Assembly: GCA_002104895.1 (NCBI GenBank)
Contig: MCFG01000030.1
Span: forward strand, 247,501-297,833
Origin: Anaeromyces robustus
Taxonomy: Eukaryota; Neocallimastigomycota; Neocallimastigomycetes; Neocallimastigales; Neocallimastigaceae
Direction of reading: 5' to 3'
Length of the DNA: 50,333 bases
Both the position numbers and the translations under genes were made by a program. Shown one piece after another: positions 11,977 through 23,007 of the stretch. Below the pieces are notes generated by a model, which was not told the origin of the DNA, did not search any database, and was given only the letters and a program-made list of their open reading frames with translations. Position 1 is the stretch's first letter. Each line of letters starts with the position of its first letter.

Positions 11977-14900
11977 ATTTTTTTTTATAATTTAGAATAT
12001 TCTTTTTATTATTATTTTTTTTTTCATCATCTATTTTAAATATTTCAATAATTTTATTTTACTTTATCTAATTTTATTTTATTTTATCTGAATTATGCTA
12101 TATGTTTTATTCTTAGTTTTATTCTTTCATAAATATTCACATATATAGAATTTGAAAATATATATAAAAACATAGTAAAAGTAAAAATAAAAATAAAAAT
12201 ATTTATCTTTTTTTTTTTAACAAAAAATAATAATTCAAATTCAAATAAAAATTTAAATGCTAATTATTATTAATAAAATTATAAATAATAAATATTAACA
12301 TTTATGTAATATTCATATTAATTTATTCATTATATCAAAAAATCTCATGATTTAATGCTGATTTATTTTTACCATAAATTTATGTTTTTATCATTAAATT
12401 ATACATATTCATCTGACTTCAAAGGTATAATTCATGTGATCACACTTATAAATAAATATTTTTTTTTTGATGATGCTATAAAATTAGATAGTGTATAAAT
12501 AAATTTACTTATTTATTAATATATTATTTATGTAAAACGTGTTTAATAATTATAATACAATTGCACAAACAATTATTTTATTTATATTAATACAATTATA
12601 ATATATATAATTTATTTATTATTAAAAATCTTTATTATTATTATTAATACCATATTATATTTTAATATATTCAATATTCTATATTCTATACAATATTCTA
12701 TATAATTTTTTAAAAAAAAAAATAATAAAGATAAAAGATATAATTTTTTTTTTTTTTTTAATTTTTCATATGTTTGATCATTTTATTTTAAAATAATATA
12801 ATATTTATTATTTATTTTTATTAAATTTCATTTTATACCGTTTTTTTTTAATTTAATCATAAATTAATTATTAATTAATAATTAATTAATTAATTTATAA
12901 AATTCTCAAAATTATAAAAAATAATTAATTTGTGTAACGTCATAACATTTTTAAATATTTTGTTCATAATTAGCATATTAGCATATTAAATAAATGAATA
13001 AATTAAAATAAATGAATAAATTAATATAAAACTAAATAGATTAATTATTTATAATTCAATAATTATATAAATATATGAATATATAAATATATAAATATAT
13101 AAATATACTAATATAAAAATATTAATAAATATTTAAATTTTTAAAATTTTCTTAGAAGAAATCTTTTTTTTTTTTTTTTTAATTTTTATTTTAGTTGTTT
13201 GAGTTTTAATTTTATTTCATTTTATTTTACTTAATTTTAATTTTATTTTTTTAATTTTTGTTTTTATTATATTTTATATAATAATTATGAAATAATGTTT
13301 ATTATTTATTTATTCTTAATAATTATGCATGATTTACTGATTTAAATAATTATTTTTTTAGATCATAAATCATTTACATAAATCCTTTTTTTTTTTATTC
13401 TAATCAATAGTTATGGTAATGAATACATATTATTATTATTATCATTATTATTATTATTATTATTAAATATTTATTAATAAATATTTTAAAAAAAAATTAA
13501 AATATCATTACATAATTTCATTTAAAAAAAAAAAATCATTATTATTTATAATGACAACATAATATGATATTGTATTGTGTTGTATTATAATTATAGCTAA
13601 TATTTAATTATTATTTTTATTGTATTAATGCTTACGTAATACTTATTTCTTATATATAAATATGATATGATATAATGTAAGTTAAATGTTATTAAGTAAT
13701 AATTTATTTATGTAACTATTAAAAAAAAAAAAGAATTAAAAAATAAATAAATAATAATCAATTATAAAATAGAATAGAATAGAATCCTAATATAATAATT
13801 AATAATAATAATTAAGAGTAATAATGATTAATATTAATAAAAAAAAAAGTTTTTAATATCTGATAAAATATAATAATTAATAATTAATAATCATTTAAAT
13901 ATAATATAAATATAAAAAAAATGCTTTTTTTTTTCAATTCATAATCCAGTCAAATAGTCGAATGTTTATTTTTTTTTTCTAATAATTTTACTATATTTAT
14001 ATATATTACAATGTATTGTTATATATATAATAATATTTATTAATAGAATTAATGAAACAATTACAAAATAGATTAAATTTAATTTAAATTTTATATTTTT
14101 ATTATTCATTTGATGAATTGTAACAATTACTATTCTTATATATTGGAATATATTATAATATATTATAAAATATTAAATATATAAAGTAAAAACGGTAAAC
14201 TTTAAAACAACACCAAAAAAGTTTTAAAAAAAAAAAAAGTTTAATCAATAAATAAATTTATATATAAATAATATATAAATGAATCATAATTATTTATTAT
14301 AATATATTAATGAATAACAAATAATTATTTAAATAAATAAAATTCTAAACATTTTTTTTTTATTTATTTTTTTTATATATATTTTTTATTTTAATATTAT
14401 ATTATATATAAAAATAATTTAATATTAATGTTTTAATATATATTAATTATAATAAATAAAAATGAATTAATGAATAATAATAATAATAATAATAAAATTT
14501 TTATTATTATTATTATTATTATTTATAATTATTATTATTTAAAATTTAATATTTATATTGTTCAATAATTTTTTTATATAATAAAAGAAAAGTACCTTTT
14601 TTTCTATTTTTCTTTTTTTTTTTTTTTAATTTTATATTTTTATCTTTTTTTTTTATAAATTTAAATTTAAATAAAAAATTTCTTTCTTTTTTTTATTTTA
14701 ATTAATATTGTAAATTAAGATTAATTAATTAAAATAAAATAAAAATAATAATAATAATATAGAGAAAAAAAAAAGAAAGCTGTATATATAGAAAAAAAAA
14801 CTTTTTTTTAATAATATTATTGTATAACAACAATAAATTAAAATAGACTTAAAAATAGAATATTATAAATTTGTTTTTATCAAAATAATAATAATAATAA

Positions 14901-15181
14901 TAATTAGATAAATTTAATAAATAAGGTAAGAAGAATTTTTCAAAAATTGTTTAAAAAATAAATGAAATAAAATAAATTATATTAACAATATTTTTTTTAT
15001 TATATTTTTTTTTTTATTTATATAACAATAATAATTTTCACTAAAAACAAAATATCAAATAATATATAATTGACAATTAAATATATAATAATTTAAAATT
15101 GTTTGATATAATTTTAAAATATAATAAATTTAATAAAAATTTTCGTATTGACTTTTTTTTTCAATAGAAAAAATATTTAAA
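11977..15181. other. AT-rich intergenic region
   Basis: Homopolymer tracts, ATT/AAT trinucleotide runs (for example 13429-13465 and 14474-14525) and several short ATA repeats. No gene, RNA gene or mobile element could be recognised. The last 200 bp before 15182 probably contain the promoter and leader of the following gene, but no specific element stands out. Confidence 0.6.
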
Positions 15182-16222
15182 ATGAAATTTTCAGGTTTAT
15201 GTTTCACTGTTCTTAGTACTTTATGCCTTAATTTAGGCGTAAAGGGTTATGAAAATAATAATTATAATTACAATAATTACAACAATTACAATGAAAATAA
15301 TAATAATTATTATGATTACAACAATAATGTTAATAATTATGATTACAACAATAATATTAATACTTATGATTATAATAGTAATAATAATAATTATGGTTAC
15401 AACAACAACAACAACAATTATGAAAATACTAATATAGATTTAGCAAAGGTTAATGATTTTATTAGTACCTTAGATCCTATTTTAAGAGATGCTGACCCAT
15501 TATATGATCCATTCAATTTATATTACGCCGCTACTACTAATAACAATTCTACTGCAGCTGAAAATATTAAAAAATATGAAAATTTATATAATATTTCAAA
15601 AGATGAATGTTTAAGAGGTATTTATGCTTATTGTATTCATATGCTTGAAATTTCTTACAATTTAGAATGTAATAGTAAATTCAATCCTATTAACACTGAA
15701 TACAAAAAGAATAAACCATGTTACAAAGTTAATCCAGATATGCAAAATATTCTTGACCATGGTAATGCTTATTTAGATTTATTCTGTGCTAGAGGTGAAG
15801 ATAATAAACCATGTCCATTTGTTAATGAAATTGTTGGAGCTCAAAATAATGGAACTATTGTTAATAATGCTTGTGAAATGGATAGCAAAAATAGAAAAAA
15901 ATGTGATAATGAATTAATTCAAAATTATAGTATTATGATTGATGCTTCCAATAAATTAAAAAATAATAATAGTACTACTTATGCTTCTGGTGGTAATACT
16001 ATTTCTCTTTCTATTCCAAAATATAATCTTACTAAAATCGAAGAAAGAATGAAAAATAAAACTTGTCTTGTTGAAATTCAACCACCACAACAAGTTCTTG
16101 TTAATTCTGAACCAACAAAAAAGAATGATACTAATAAAGAAACTAGTGATGCTATTTTAGGTCATAATATAAATACTGTATTTGTTTTAATCACTTTTAC
16201 TCTTGTTGCTTTATTATTTTAA
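15182..16222 (+). CDS. Secreted, probably GPI-anchored Asn/Tyr-rich cysteine-containing protein
   Basis: The 346-residue product starts with a clear signal peptide (MKFSGLCFTVLSTLCLNLGVKG, hydrophobic core residues 5-19). A tract of about 60 residues dominated by Asn and Tyr (NYNNYN-type units, about 23-85) follows. Then comes a unique domain with about nine cysteines, including DECLRGIYAYC, LECNS, NKPCYKV, LFCARGEDNKPCP and NACEMD. Many NxS/T sequons (for example NNSTA, NGTI, NYS, NNSTT, NKT) suggest heavy N-glycosylation. The last 17 residues are hydrophobic (INTVFVLITFTLVALLF) after a polar linker, as in GPI-anchor signals. I infer a cell-wall or cell-surface glycoprotein. The domain family is not recognised and no enzymatic motif is seen. 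The ATG follows an A-rich leader and is the only sensible start. Confidence 0.85.
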   Translation: MKFSGLCFTVLSTLCLNLGVKGYENNNYNYNNYNNYNENNNNYYDYNNNVNNYDYNNNINTYDYNSNNNNYGYNNNNNNYENTNIDLAKVNDFISTLDPILRDADPLYDPFNLYYAATTNNNSTAAENIKKYENLYNISKDECLRGIYAYCIHMLEISYNLECNSKFNPINTEYKKNKPCYKVNPDMQNILDHGNAYLDLFCARGEDNKPCPFVNEIVGAQNNGTIVNNACEMDSKNRKKCDNELIQNYSIMIDASNKLKNNNSTTYASGGNTISLSIPKYNLTKIEERMKNKTCLVEIQPPQQVLVNSEPTKKNDTNKETSDAILGHNINTVFVLITFTLVALLF

Positions 16223-16822
16223 ATATAATTAAAATATAATTAAAATAATAAATAATATTGTTAGTAATAACAAGAAAAAAAAAAAAAAACTTTTTAATTT
16301 GTATTTATCTCAATTATTAAAAAGTTATTTTCTTTATAAATATATAGTTTTCTTTTTTTTAAAAAGAAAAAAAAAATTATTTTGTATAAATTATAAATAT
16401 TTTTTTTATTTATTTATTTTCTTTGGTATTTTTTTTTATTTAATTTTTATATAGTTTATATAAATGAAACCTTTTATTTTTTTATTTTTTTTTTATTACA
16501 TTAATTTATATAGAATTAAATTATTATTTATATATAATAAATAAATATATTAATAAAATAAAATAAAAAATAAAATAAAAAACAAAATAAAAAACAAAAA
16601 AAAAAAAAAAAAAAAAAGAAAGAAAGAAAATAAATAAATAAAAAAAAGAGAGAATTAAAGATTAATAAATATTTTATAATCTTTTATTTTTCCTTTTTTT
16701 TATTTTTTTCCCCCTATAAACAATGAATAGATATAAAGTGTACGTATGGGATTATTATAAAAAAAAATAGATATAAAAAACTATACATACTTTTTTTTTC
16801 TTAATAATAAAAATAAAAAATT

Positions 16823-17009
16823 AGTAAATAAATAAATAAAAAAGAGAAAAAAATAGAATAAAGAACAAAACTATAAAAAAAATAACAATAATAAACTAAA
16901 AAAAAAAAAAAAATAAAAAGAAAAAAAAAATAAAGTAAATAATTAAATAAATAAAAAGAGAAAGAAATAGAATAAAGAACAATACTATAAAAAAAATAGC
17001 AATAATAAA
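16823..17009. repeat. Direct duplication of a 73-76 bp segment
   Basis: 16823-16895 and 16934-17009 share agtaaata, then agagaaa, atagaataaagaacaa, and ctataaaaaaaatarcaata in the same order. They are separated by 38 bp of A-rich sequence. No coding content. Confidence 0.7.
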
Positions 17010-17019
17010 ATAAAGAAAA

Positions 17020-17340
17020 ATAAAATAAAGAAAAATAAAATAAAATAAAATAAAATAAAGTAAAATAAAATAAAATAAAATAAAATAAAGTAAAATAAAA
17101 TAAAATAAAATAAAATAAAATAAAATAAAATAAAATAAAATAAAAAATAAAGAAAAATAAAATAGAATAAAATAAAATAAAGAAAAATAAAATAAAATAA
17201 AATAAAATAAAGAAAAATAAAATAAAATAAAATAAAGAAAAATAAAATAAAATAAAATAAAGAAAAATAAAATAAAATAAAATTAAAATAAAATAAAGAA
17301 AAATAAAAAAGTAAAATAAAATAAAATAAAATAAATAAGA
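17020..17340. repeat. (AAAAT)n pentanucleotide block with AAAG interruptions
   Basis: About 320 bp of aaaat units with recurring taaagaaaaataa interruptions, suggesting a higher-order repeat that has expanded by slippage. Confidence 0.8.
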
Positions 17341-18287
17341 TAAAAATTTTTAAAAGAAATAAAAATAAAATTAAAAAATTAGAATTAAATTTTATTATAA
17401 AAAAAATTGTTAAAAATGATTAATTCTTTGTTATGATATATGTTAAAAGTCTTTTAATATATGACAATTAGTTAATAATACTCATTGTTGGTTGGAATTT
17501 TTTATATATGTTACTAATATAAAATATAATTTTTGTGGTCCGACTGATCAATACATATATATATATACATATATATATCTCAACTAATCTTTGTACCTGA
17601 CTTATCAATAATAAAAATTTTTTATATTTTTATGTTAATAACATAACAATTGGGAAACATAACATTAAAATATATTCACAATAAAATATTTTTAATTATA
17701 ATTTAAATGCAGTTATGAAATATTTTTATTTTAAATTAATATGACTATTTAAAATATTTTAAAATTTTAATAATAAATAATAATAATTTTTCGGAAAATA
17801 TTATCAAAAAAATTTTAATTATAATTATATAAATTCTTAAAAATTATAATTTTTGAAATAATAAAATAATATTAATAATTACTATTACTTGTATTTAATA
17901 ATAATTCTTTCTCATTGATATAATTCCTTACTAAATTTTCGTAATAAATAAAATTTTATTTCTCGGAAAATTATTATAAACTTAATTATATTATAATAAT
18001 ATTGAATGGAATAATCATGTTATTTATTAATCGTTTTGATTTAATAATAATTATTATTTATTCGTATGTATTATTTTTAGTTAGCTTTAATTTTATCTTC
18101 ACAATATCTCGGATTTTTACTATCTAAAAAATCAATGAGACTTGTACCAAAATGTAGCTTCTTCCAAGAACTTACCAGAAAATTTTATTGGTTTGAATAC
18201 ATTAGAAGAGTGATGATATAAGGTGAATTTCATGAGTTATGTTCATTGTTCAGCAAATATTTTTATTGTGGGTTAAAGGTTTTATTA

Positions 18288-18619
18288 AATTTAAATGAAT
18301 ATGACCCATTTCGCCAAATTAAAATACAAAAATTTACACTTTTTAAAAAATACGCCATATTAAAAATGTAATTATTTTATTTTAATAAATAAATAATAAA
18401 TAATAAATAATAAATAATAAATAATAAATAATAAATAAATAATAATAAATAATAAATAAATAATAATAAATAATAAATAAATAAATAAATAATAAATAAA
18501 TAAATAATAATAATAATAAATAAATAAAATAAAAAAATAAATAAAATAAAGTATACATAGTTTTATTTAGCCACAAAAAAAAACGTGACTTGGCGAAATG
18601 GGACACCCCCATTTAAATT
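18288..18619. mobile_element. Foldback or MITE-like element with about 30-bp terminal inverted repeats
   Basis: The left end contains aatttaaatg (18288-18297) and then tgacccatttcgccaa (18302-18317). The reverse complement of the right end contains aatttaaatg (18610-18619) and then tgtcccatttcgccaa at the same spacing. The 13-bp core cccatttcgccaa is perfect at 18305-18317 and 18590-18602. The interior is mainly an expanded (ATAA)n tract with no transposase. The core is GC-rich for this genome, so chance pairing is unlikely. No clean target-site duplication could be separated from the AT-rich flanks. Confidence 0.5.
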
Positions 18620-18687
18620 AAATTACTCTCATAACCCTTAATAATATTTTAACAAAAAATTGCTTAAAAATTAAATAATAATAAAAG

Positions 18688-18845
18688 TTAGAGATGTAAA
18701 GACTAATACATTCTTCCTTATTTCGAAAGCCAAACTACTTTGATCTGATGAATCTATGACTTATACCATATTCAGAAATTTTAGATGCGATAATTTTCGA
18801 AAGGGTCGATCTTGATACTATATGTTGATAAGTGAGATACTATGA
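18688..18845 (-). pseudogene. Decayed LINE (non-LTR) reverse transcriptase fragment
   Basis: Minus-strand frames give SISLINI, then STLSKIIASKISEYGISHRF, then FGFRNKEECISLYIS. This order matches the early reverse transcriptase motifs of non-LTR retrotransposons (YRxISLI...LSKII...QxGFR). The residue before FGFR, usually Gln, is a TAG stop here, and a frame change separates the first piece from the rest, so the copy is dead. The palm motif with the catalytic aspartates is not found downstream, where the foldback element lies. It may belong to the same broad LINE group as the copies at 34.3-36.0 kb, but the parts do not overlap, so that is untested. Confidence 0.55.
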
Positions 18846-19954
18846 TATAATTATTACATTTGGAAAGATCACCTTTTTCTAAGAATAGAAACCATGGATG
18901 AATTATTCCAAGAATAATTTTTAATAAACATTAAAAAGAGGTTTCATTTAATATTAAATTTATAAAGAATAAAAGGTTTAATGTTAAATGAGGGTAGTTT
19001 TGGTTTAATAATGGTCAGGTTAAGATGTTTAATTAATAACAAAATAACTAATTAAATAAATATATAATTAATAGGCAAATTTATTTATTAATACACAATA
19101 AATTAATTAATTAAAAGAACACGTTTTAAAATAATTAAGTTTTATAATAATATTTTTTATTAATAATTAATTAAGAAAAGTTTAAATAATAATTAGATTA
19201 TTAAGTCATTAATTCTAAGTTATTTAGTAATCTTACAAAGATTAAAAGGAATTGTAATTTCAATCCTTATTTATACTTTTTCTAAATCTAATAATTATTA
19301 ATACATTTAATTATTATAATCTATTGATAATATATTTATACATGTATAATTTTAAATAAAATATATGAATAAAATAATATTGATAAAAATCTAACTATAT
19401 AAAACTAATATAAAACTATATAAACTATTAATAAATTTAATGATAAGAATCATAATCTAAGATTTAGATTTATAACTATTCTAATTATCTAACTAGTTAA
19501 CTATTTAATTATTTAATTATTTAGTATACTATTTAATTATTTATCTATATATTAATTATTTTTATCTTTGGATTTTTATGATCTTTTCTGTATAATTAAT
19601 TATTATAGATAAAATGGGATATTTTTAATTATTTAAGATCTTAAGTAAATTTTAAATCTTTTTGAGATTTTTAGAATTCTAAGAATTTCTGTAAATTAAT
19701 ATAATAATCAACTATTCTAATTTTTATAAAAATAATTAACAATTATTATAATATATTATATAAATTATTATTATTATTCTAATTAATATTTTATAAAATT
19801 ATTTGAAGGCGTTTTCTGTATATCTGAATAATTATTATTATTATAAATTATAATATAATTATTGAAATAAAAAGATTTTATCTATATAAATTTTATAATT
19901 ATTTATTTATGGATCCTTGTAAATATTTAATTATATTTTTATATTGTGTAAACC

Positions 19955-20095
19955 TTTAAAGTCCAATATCTCGCCAACCAGTGGTCCAAATGGGCTGAAA
20001 CTCAGATATGTTGTAGCTCTTGAACAGAGCTTCCCAATGAGCATAAAATCAAAGCGAAGCGGCGGAAATCTTCAATATTTGGTGAGTTATCGTTA
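19955..20095. other. GC-richer island of unknown nature
   Basis: About 140 bp with a base composition well above its flanks, including atatctcgccaaccagtgg and caaagcgaagcggcggaaat. The minus strand is open across it in one frame (pieces such as RFPPLRFDFMLIGK and SFSPFGPLVGEILDFK), but it is short and has no start or known motif. It could be a piece of an old repeat, a terminal region of a mobile element or a structured RNA. I cannot decide. Confidence 0.4.
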
Positions 20096-20273
20096 TTTTT
20101 CTTCTGATTATTTTTATTAATATCTTAAGGGTTAAATTAAGTTGATTAATATTTATTTAATTTGTCCAAACCCTTTACAATATCAATTTAAATACTTTTT
20201 AATATTTGTTTATTTTATTGAAAATCGAATTTTAAGTGATTTAGTCAATAACGAAATTTAAATGTAATTGATC

Positions 20274-20367
20274 TATTAGTGAATTTCAATTTTAAATCCA
20301 CTAATATTCGCGACAAAATATGTCAAGACATCAAGTGCAATTGAAATTAGAATTTATAATTTCAATT
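20274..20367. repeat. Pair of hairpin-forming inverted repeats
   Basis: The first stem pairs tattagtg (20274-20281) with cactaata (20299-20306). The second pairs aattgaaatta (20339-20349) with taatttcaatt (20357-20367) across a 7-nt loop. They lie about 180 bp past the GC-richer island. Confidence 0.6.
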
Positions 20368-20700
20368 ATTTTGATATATAATATTATTATTTATTATAAT
20401 AATTATTAATAATTTTTTATAATAATTATATATAATAATTATTATTATAATATTTTATTTTAAATATTATAATTTAAGATTATTTAAATAATCTAATAAT
20501 ATATTTTAATATATATATTATTTATATATATTCAATTATATTGAATAATATATTAATTTTATTACTATTTAATATCGATATTAATAACTTATTATATTAC
20601 AAATTATTAATTATATTATACGTTAACGTATCACTTTAAATTAATGTATTAAATTAATGTATTAATATTTTATATTATATTTTATATTATTATTATCAAA

Positions 20701-20754
20701 CTTACAAAGTATAAAAGAACATAACATAAAGTTATATTTAATGTTCTTTGTAAG
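20701..20754. repeat. Interrupted inverted repeat
   Basis: cttacaaag (20701-20709) is matched by ctttgtaag (20746-20754), and agaacat (20716-20722) by atgttct (20741-20747). A similar cttacaaag sequence followed by attaaaag occurs alone near 19232. Confidence 0.5.
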
Positions 20755-21097
20755 GTTATTAACACCTGAATTATATAGTTATATTAATATTATCAATATC
20801 TTATTTTTAAATAAAATTTACTATTAAAAAGTTAATCTTAAAGTGTTATTATTATTATTAAATAAATATTGTGTTATTTGCATTACAATTAATTTAGTTA
20901 TTATTTAAATATTATTTAATTATAAAAACTATTTAATTATAAAAACTATTTAATTATAAAAACTATATAATTAGTCATTCGACCTAGTAGACTTATTTAA
21001 ATTAGAAAATAATCCAGTTGGAAACTTAACAAAATACTATGATTTTAACTAGAATCACATTTTAAGTTCATTTCTTAACATCTAACTAACAGCCTTA

Positions 21098-21179
21098 GTC
21101 ACTTTGGCGGAGTGGTTAACGCGGTGGCCTGCTAAGCCATTTCCCTTTGGGAGCGCAGGTTCGAGTCCTGCAGGTGACG
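21098..21179 (+). tRNA. tRNA-Ser(GCT)
   Basis: A full cloverleaf can be drawn. The acceptor stem is gtcactt (21098-21104) with aggtgac (21172-21178). The D stem is gcg with cgc. The anticodon stem is gtggc with gccat around the loop ctgctaa, giving anticodon GCT, which reads AGC and AGT serine codons. The T stem is gcagg with cctgc around ttcgagt. A long variable arm (ccc tttgggag region) is typical of class II serine tRNAs. There is no intron. The internal A box (tggcggagtgg) and B box (ggttcgagtcc) are intact. A T6 run starting at 21184 is a normal RNA polymerase III terminator. CCA is not encoded, as expected in eukaryotes. Confidence 0.97.
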
Positions 21180-21183
21180 TTAC

Positions 21184-21189
21184 TTTTTT
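21184..21189 (+). terminator. RNA polymerase III terminator of tRNA-Ser
   Basis: A run of six T residues begins five bases after the discriminator base of the tRNA, the usual pol III stop signal. Confidence 0.8.
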
Positions 21190-21228
21190 ATTTACCTCCT
21201 TTCCATTCTAAATAAAACAAGATATAAT

Positions 21229-21266
<38 letters not shown>

Positions 21267-21579
21267 TCCTATCTTAATATTTTACATAAATATACAATAC
21301 AGTTTTAGAGATCGAAAAATTAATAACAAATAATAAAAAAAAAAACATTATTATTTCTTTGTAAATTTAATATTTTTTATTTTTTTTTCATTTTTTTTTC
21401 ATTTTTTGTTTATTATGATAATATTTTAATATTATAAGAAAATTATAATATTATTTAATTTTAATTTATTTAAAATTTTTTATATATTTGCTATTATATA
21501 TTATATATTATATATAATATATATTATAAAGTTTTTATGATTATGACATTTTTTATTATATATATTTATATATTAAATT

Positions 21580-23007
21580 TTATTGATATGGATCAAGACC
21601 TAAACATTCAGCCATAGTTACTGGAGTATATCCATTACTTTTCATATATTCAATTTCTTTTTTAGCTTGAGTAACTAATTTAGATTCTGTAATACCTCCA
21701 TAATAACAATGATTTAATGAAATAATAGGTTTACTAAGTTTTTTATTAAATTCCGAAATAGCATAATCAATATCTCCTTTATTATCCCAATCTAAAGTAT
21801 CAACATTCCACATAATAATACCGGTATAACCTAAATTTTGAAGAGTTTCTATAACGGTTGGATTATCATCACCTGATCCATAAGGTGGACGAATAAAAGC
21901 TGGTTTAACTCCAATAATTTCTTTAAGTGCTTTTTCTAATTTGGTAACTTGATCTTTAATTTCACTAACTGTTAATGCATCAAGATCTTTATGATTAAAT
22001 GTATGATTACCTATAACATGTCCTGATTTATACATTTTTTTAATAATACGACGTCCTTTTTCACTATAAATATCCATAACATTAGCTCCATTAATGAAAA
22101 ATGTTGCTTTAACTCCTACACTATCTAGATATTCTAAAAGTGCTTCATCATATTTATATGGTCCATCATCAAATGTAAGAGCCCAATGTTTACTGTTTTT
22201 ACATTTTTCATATACTCTTATTTTTGGTTTAGATCCTGTTTCATTATTACCATTACATTCTCCAAATTCAGATTGACATCCTTCACCACAATAATCACTA
22301 CTATTACCACACCAACCATGTTTACTACAACATTCACCTATTGGACATGCTGTATTATCAAAATTAATACCACAACGTCCATTAGTAGAAGTTGGATGAT
22401 TTACTTTACTTTTTATTGTTGTTGTTGTAGTTGTCTTCTTTTTAGTAGTAGTAGTTTTAGAAGTTTTTGAAGTTTTTGATGTTTTAGTAGTTTTAGAAGT
22501 TTTAGTAGTTTTAGAACTTTTAGAAGTTTTAGTAGAACTATTATTGTTTTTACATGTACCATAATCTATTTGACATCCATCACCACAATATTTAGATTCT
22601 GTACCACACCAACCATATTTACTACAACATTGACCAGATGGACAAATAGCATTACTAAATTTAGGTCCACAACGTCCATTAGATGATGTGGGTTGAGAAG
22701 AATCCTTTGTTGTTGTAGTTGCTTTAGTAGTAGAAATAGTAGGAATAATAATAGTAGTAGTAGTGGTGGTTGATTTTTTAGTTGTTGTTTTAATTGATGT
22801 TGATTTTTTTTTAGTAGAAGAAGGTGAGGCATCACAACGACCAAATTCTAATTGACAACCTAAACCACAATATTTAGATTCTGTACCACACCAACCATAT
22901 TTACTACAACATTGTTCATTACTACAACTACCTATTCCAACACCACATCGTTCTGCATAAATTTTGCCAATGGCAAAAATTGTTAAAATTAAGGTAGTAA
23001 ATTTCAT
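21580..23007 (-). CDS. Secreted polysaccharide deacetylase (CE4, NodB domain) with three CBM18 chitin-binding modules
   Basis: The 475-residue protein has a signal peptide ([18 protein letters not shown]), CBM18 modules at 20-58, 112-152 and 210-251, and a NodB deacetylase domain at about 274-470. Each CBM18 shows the eight-cysteine hevein pattern (CCSKxGWCGxxxxYCGxGC). Thr/Lys/Ser-rich linkers, probably O-glycosylated, separate the modules. The catalytic domain keeps TFDDGP (278-283, D280 and D281), the metal-binding HxxxH (H325, H329), RPPYG (373-377), WNVDTLDW (400-407) and the late histidine H423. Family members remove N-acetyl groups from chitin, or O-acetyl groups from xylan in some CE4 enzymes. 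The CBM18 modules argue for chitin, perhaps the fungus's own wall. Exact substrate is inferred. The start is fixed by the signal peptide, and no intron is needed. Confidence 0.95.
   Translation of the reverse strand: MKFTTLILTIFAIGKIYAERCGVGIGSCSNEQCCSKYGWCGTESKYCGLGCQLEFGRCDASPSSTKKKSTSIKTTTKKSTTTTTTIIIPTISTTKATTTTKDSSQPTSSNGRCGPKFSNAICPSGQCCSKYGWCGTESKYCGDGCQIDYGTCKNNNSSTKTSKSSKTTKTSKTTKTSKTSKTSKTTTTKKKTTTTTTIKSKVNHPTSTNGRCGINFDNTACPIGECCSKHGWCGNSSDYCGEGCQSEFGECNGNNETGSKPKIRVYEKCKNSKHWALTFDDGPYKYDEALLEYLDSVGVKATFFINGANVMDIYSEKGRRIIKKMYKSGHVIGNHTFNHKDLDALTVSEIKDQVTKLEKALKEIIGVKPAFIRPPYGSGDDNPTVIETLQNLGYTGIIMWNVDTLDWDNKGDIDYAISEFNKKLSKPIISLNHCYYGGITESKLVTQAKKEIEYMKSNGYTPVTMAECLGLDPYQ

Larger units (their letters stand above)
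16223..17399. other. Low-complexity region downstream of the secreted protein gene
   Basis: After the 3' end of the preceding gene come long A/T runs, a duplicated 73-76 bp segment (16823-16895 and 16934-17009) and an (AAAAT)n block with interspersed AAAG units (about 17020-17340). No gene is seen. Confidence 0.65.
17400..21097. other. Decayed mobile-DNA region upstream of tRNA-Ser
   Basis: This 3.7-kb stretch is less homopolymeric than other intergenic DNA. It holds a LINE reverse-transcriptase relic (18688-18845), a foldback element (18288-18619), a GC-richer island (19955-20095), several hairpins (20274-20306, 20339-20367, 20701-20754) and an 18-bp unit (ttataaaaactatttaat) repeated three times near 20918-20965. 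Minus-strand coding-like traces at about 18070-18215 are too short and broken to classify. No intact gene is visible. Confidence 0.55.

Noticed and set aside
18070-18215. Coding-like traces on the minus strand beside the foldback element
   Set aside because: Too short and too decayed to assign to any family. No gene is called from them.
18382-18612. Minus-strand open frame of 76 codons beginning MGVSHFAKSRF
   Set aside because: It starts in the right terminus of the foldback element and then reads the ATAA microsatellite. No protein-like content remains.
22186-22470. Plus-strand open frame of 94 codons
   Set aside because: It is antisense to the deacetylase gene and follows its Thr/Lys linker repeats.
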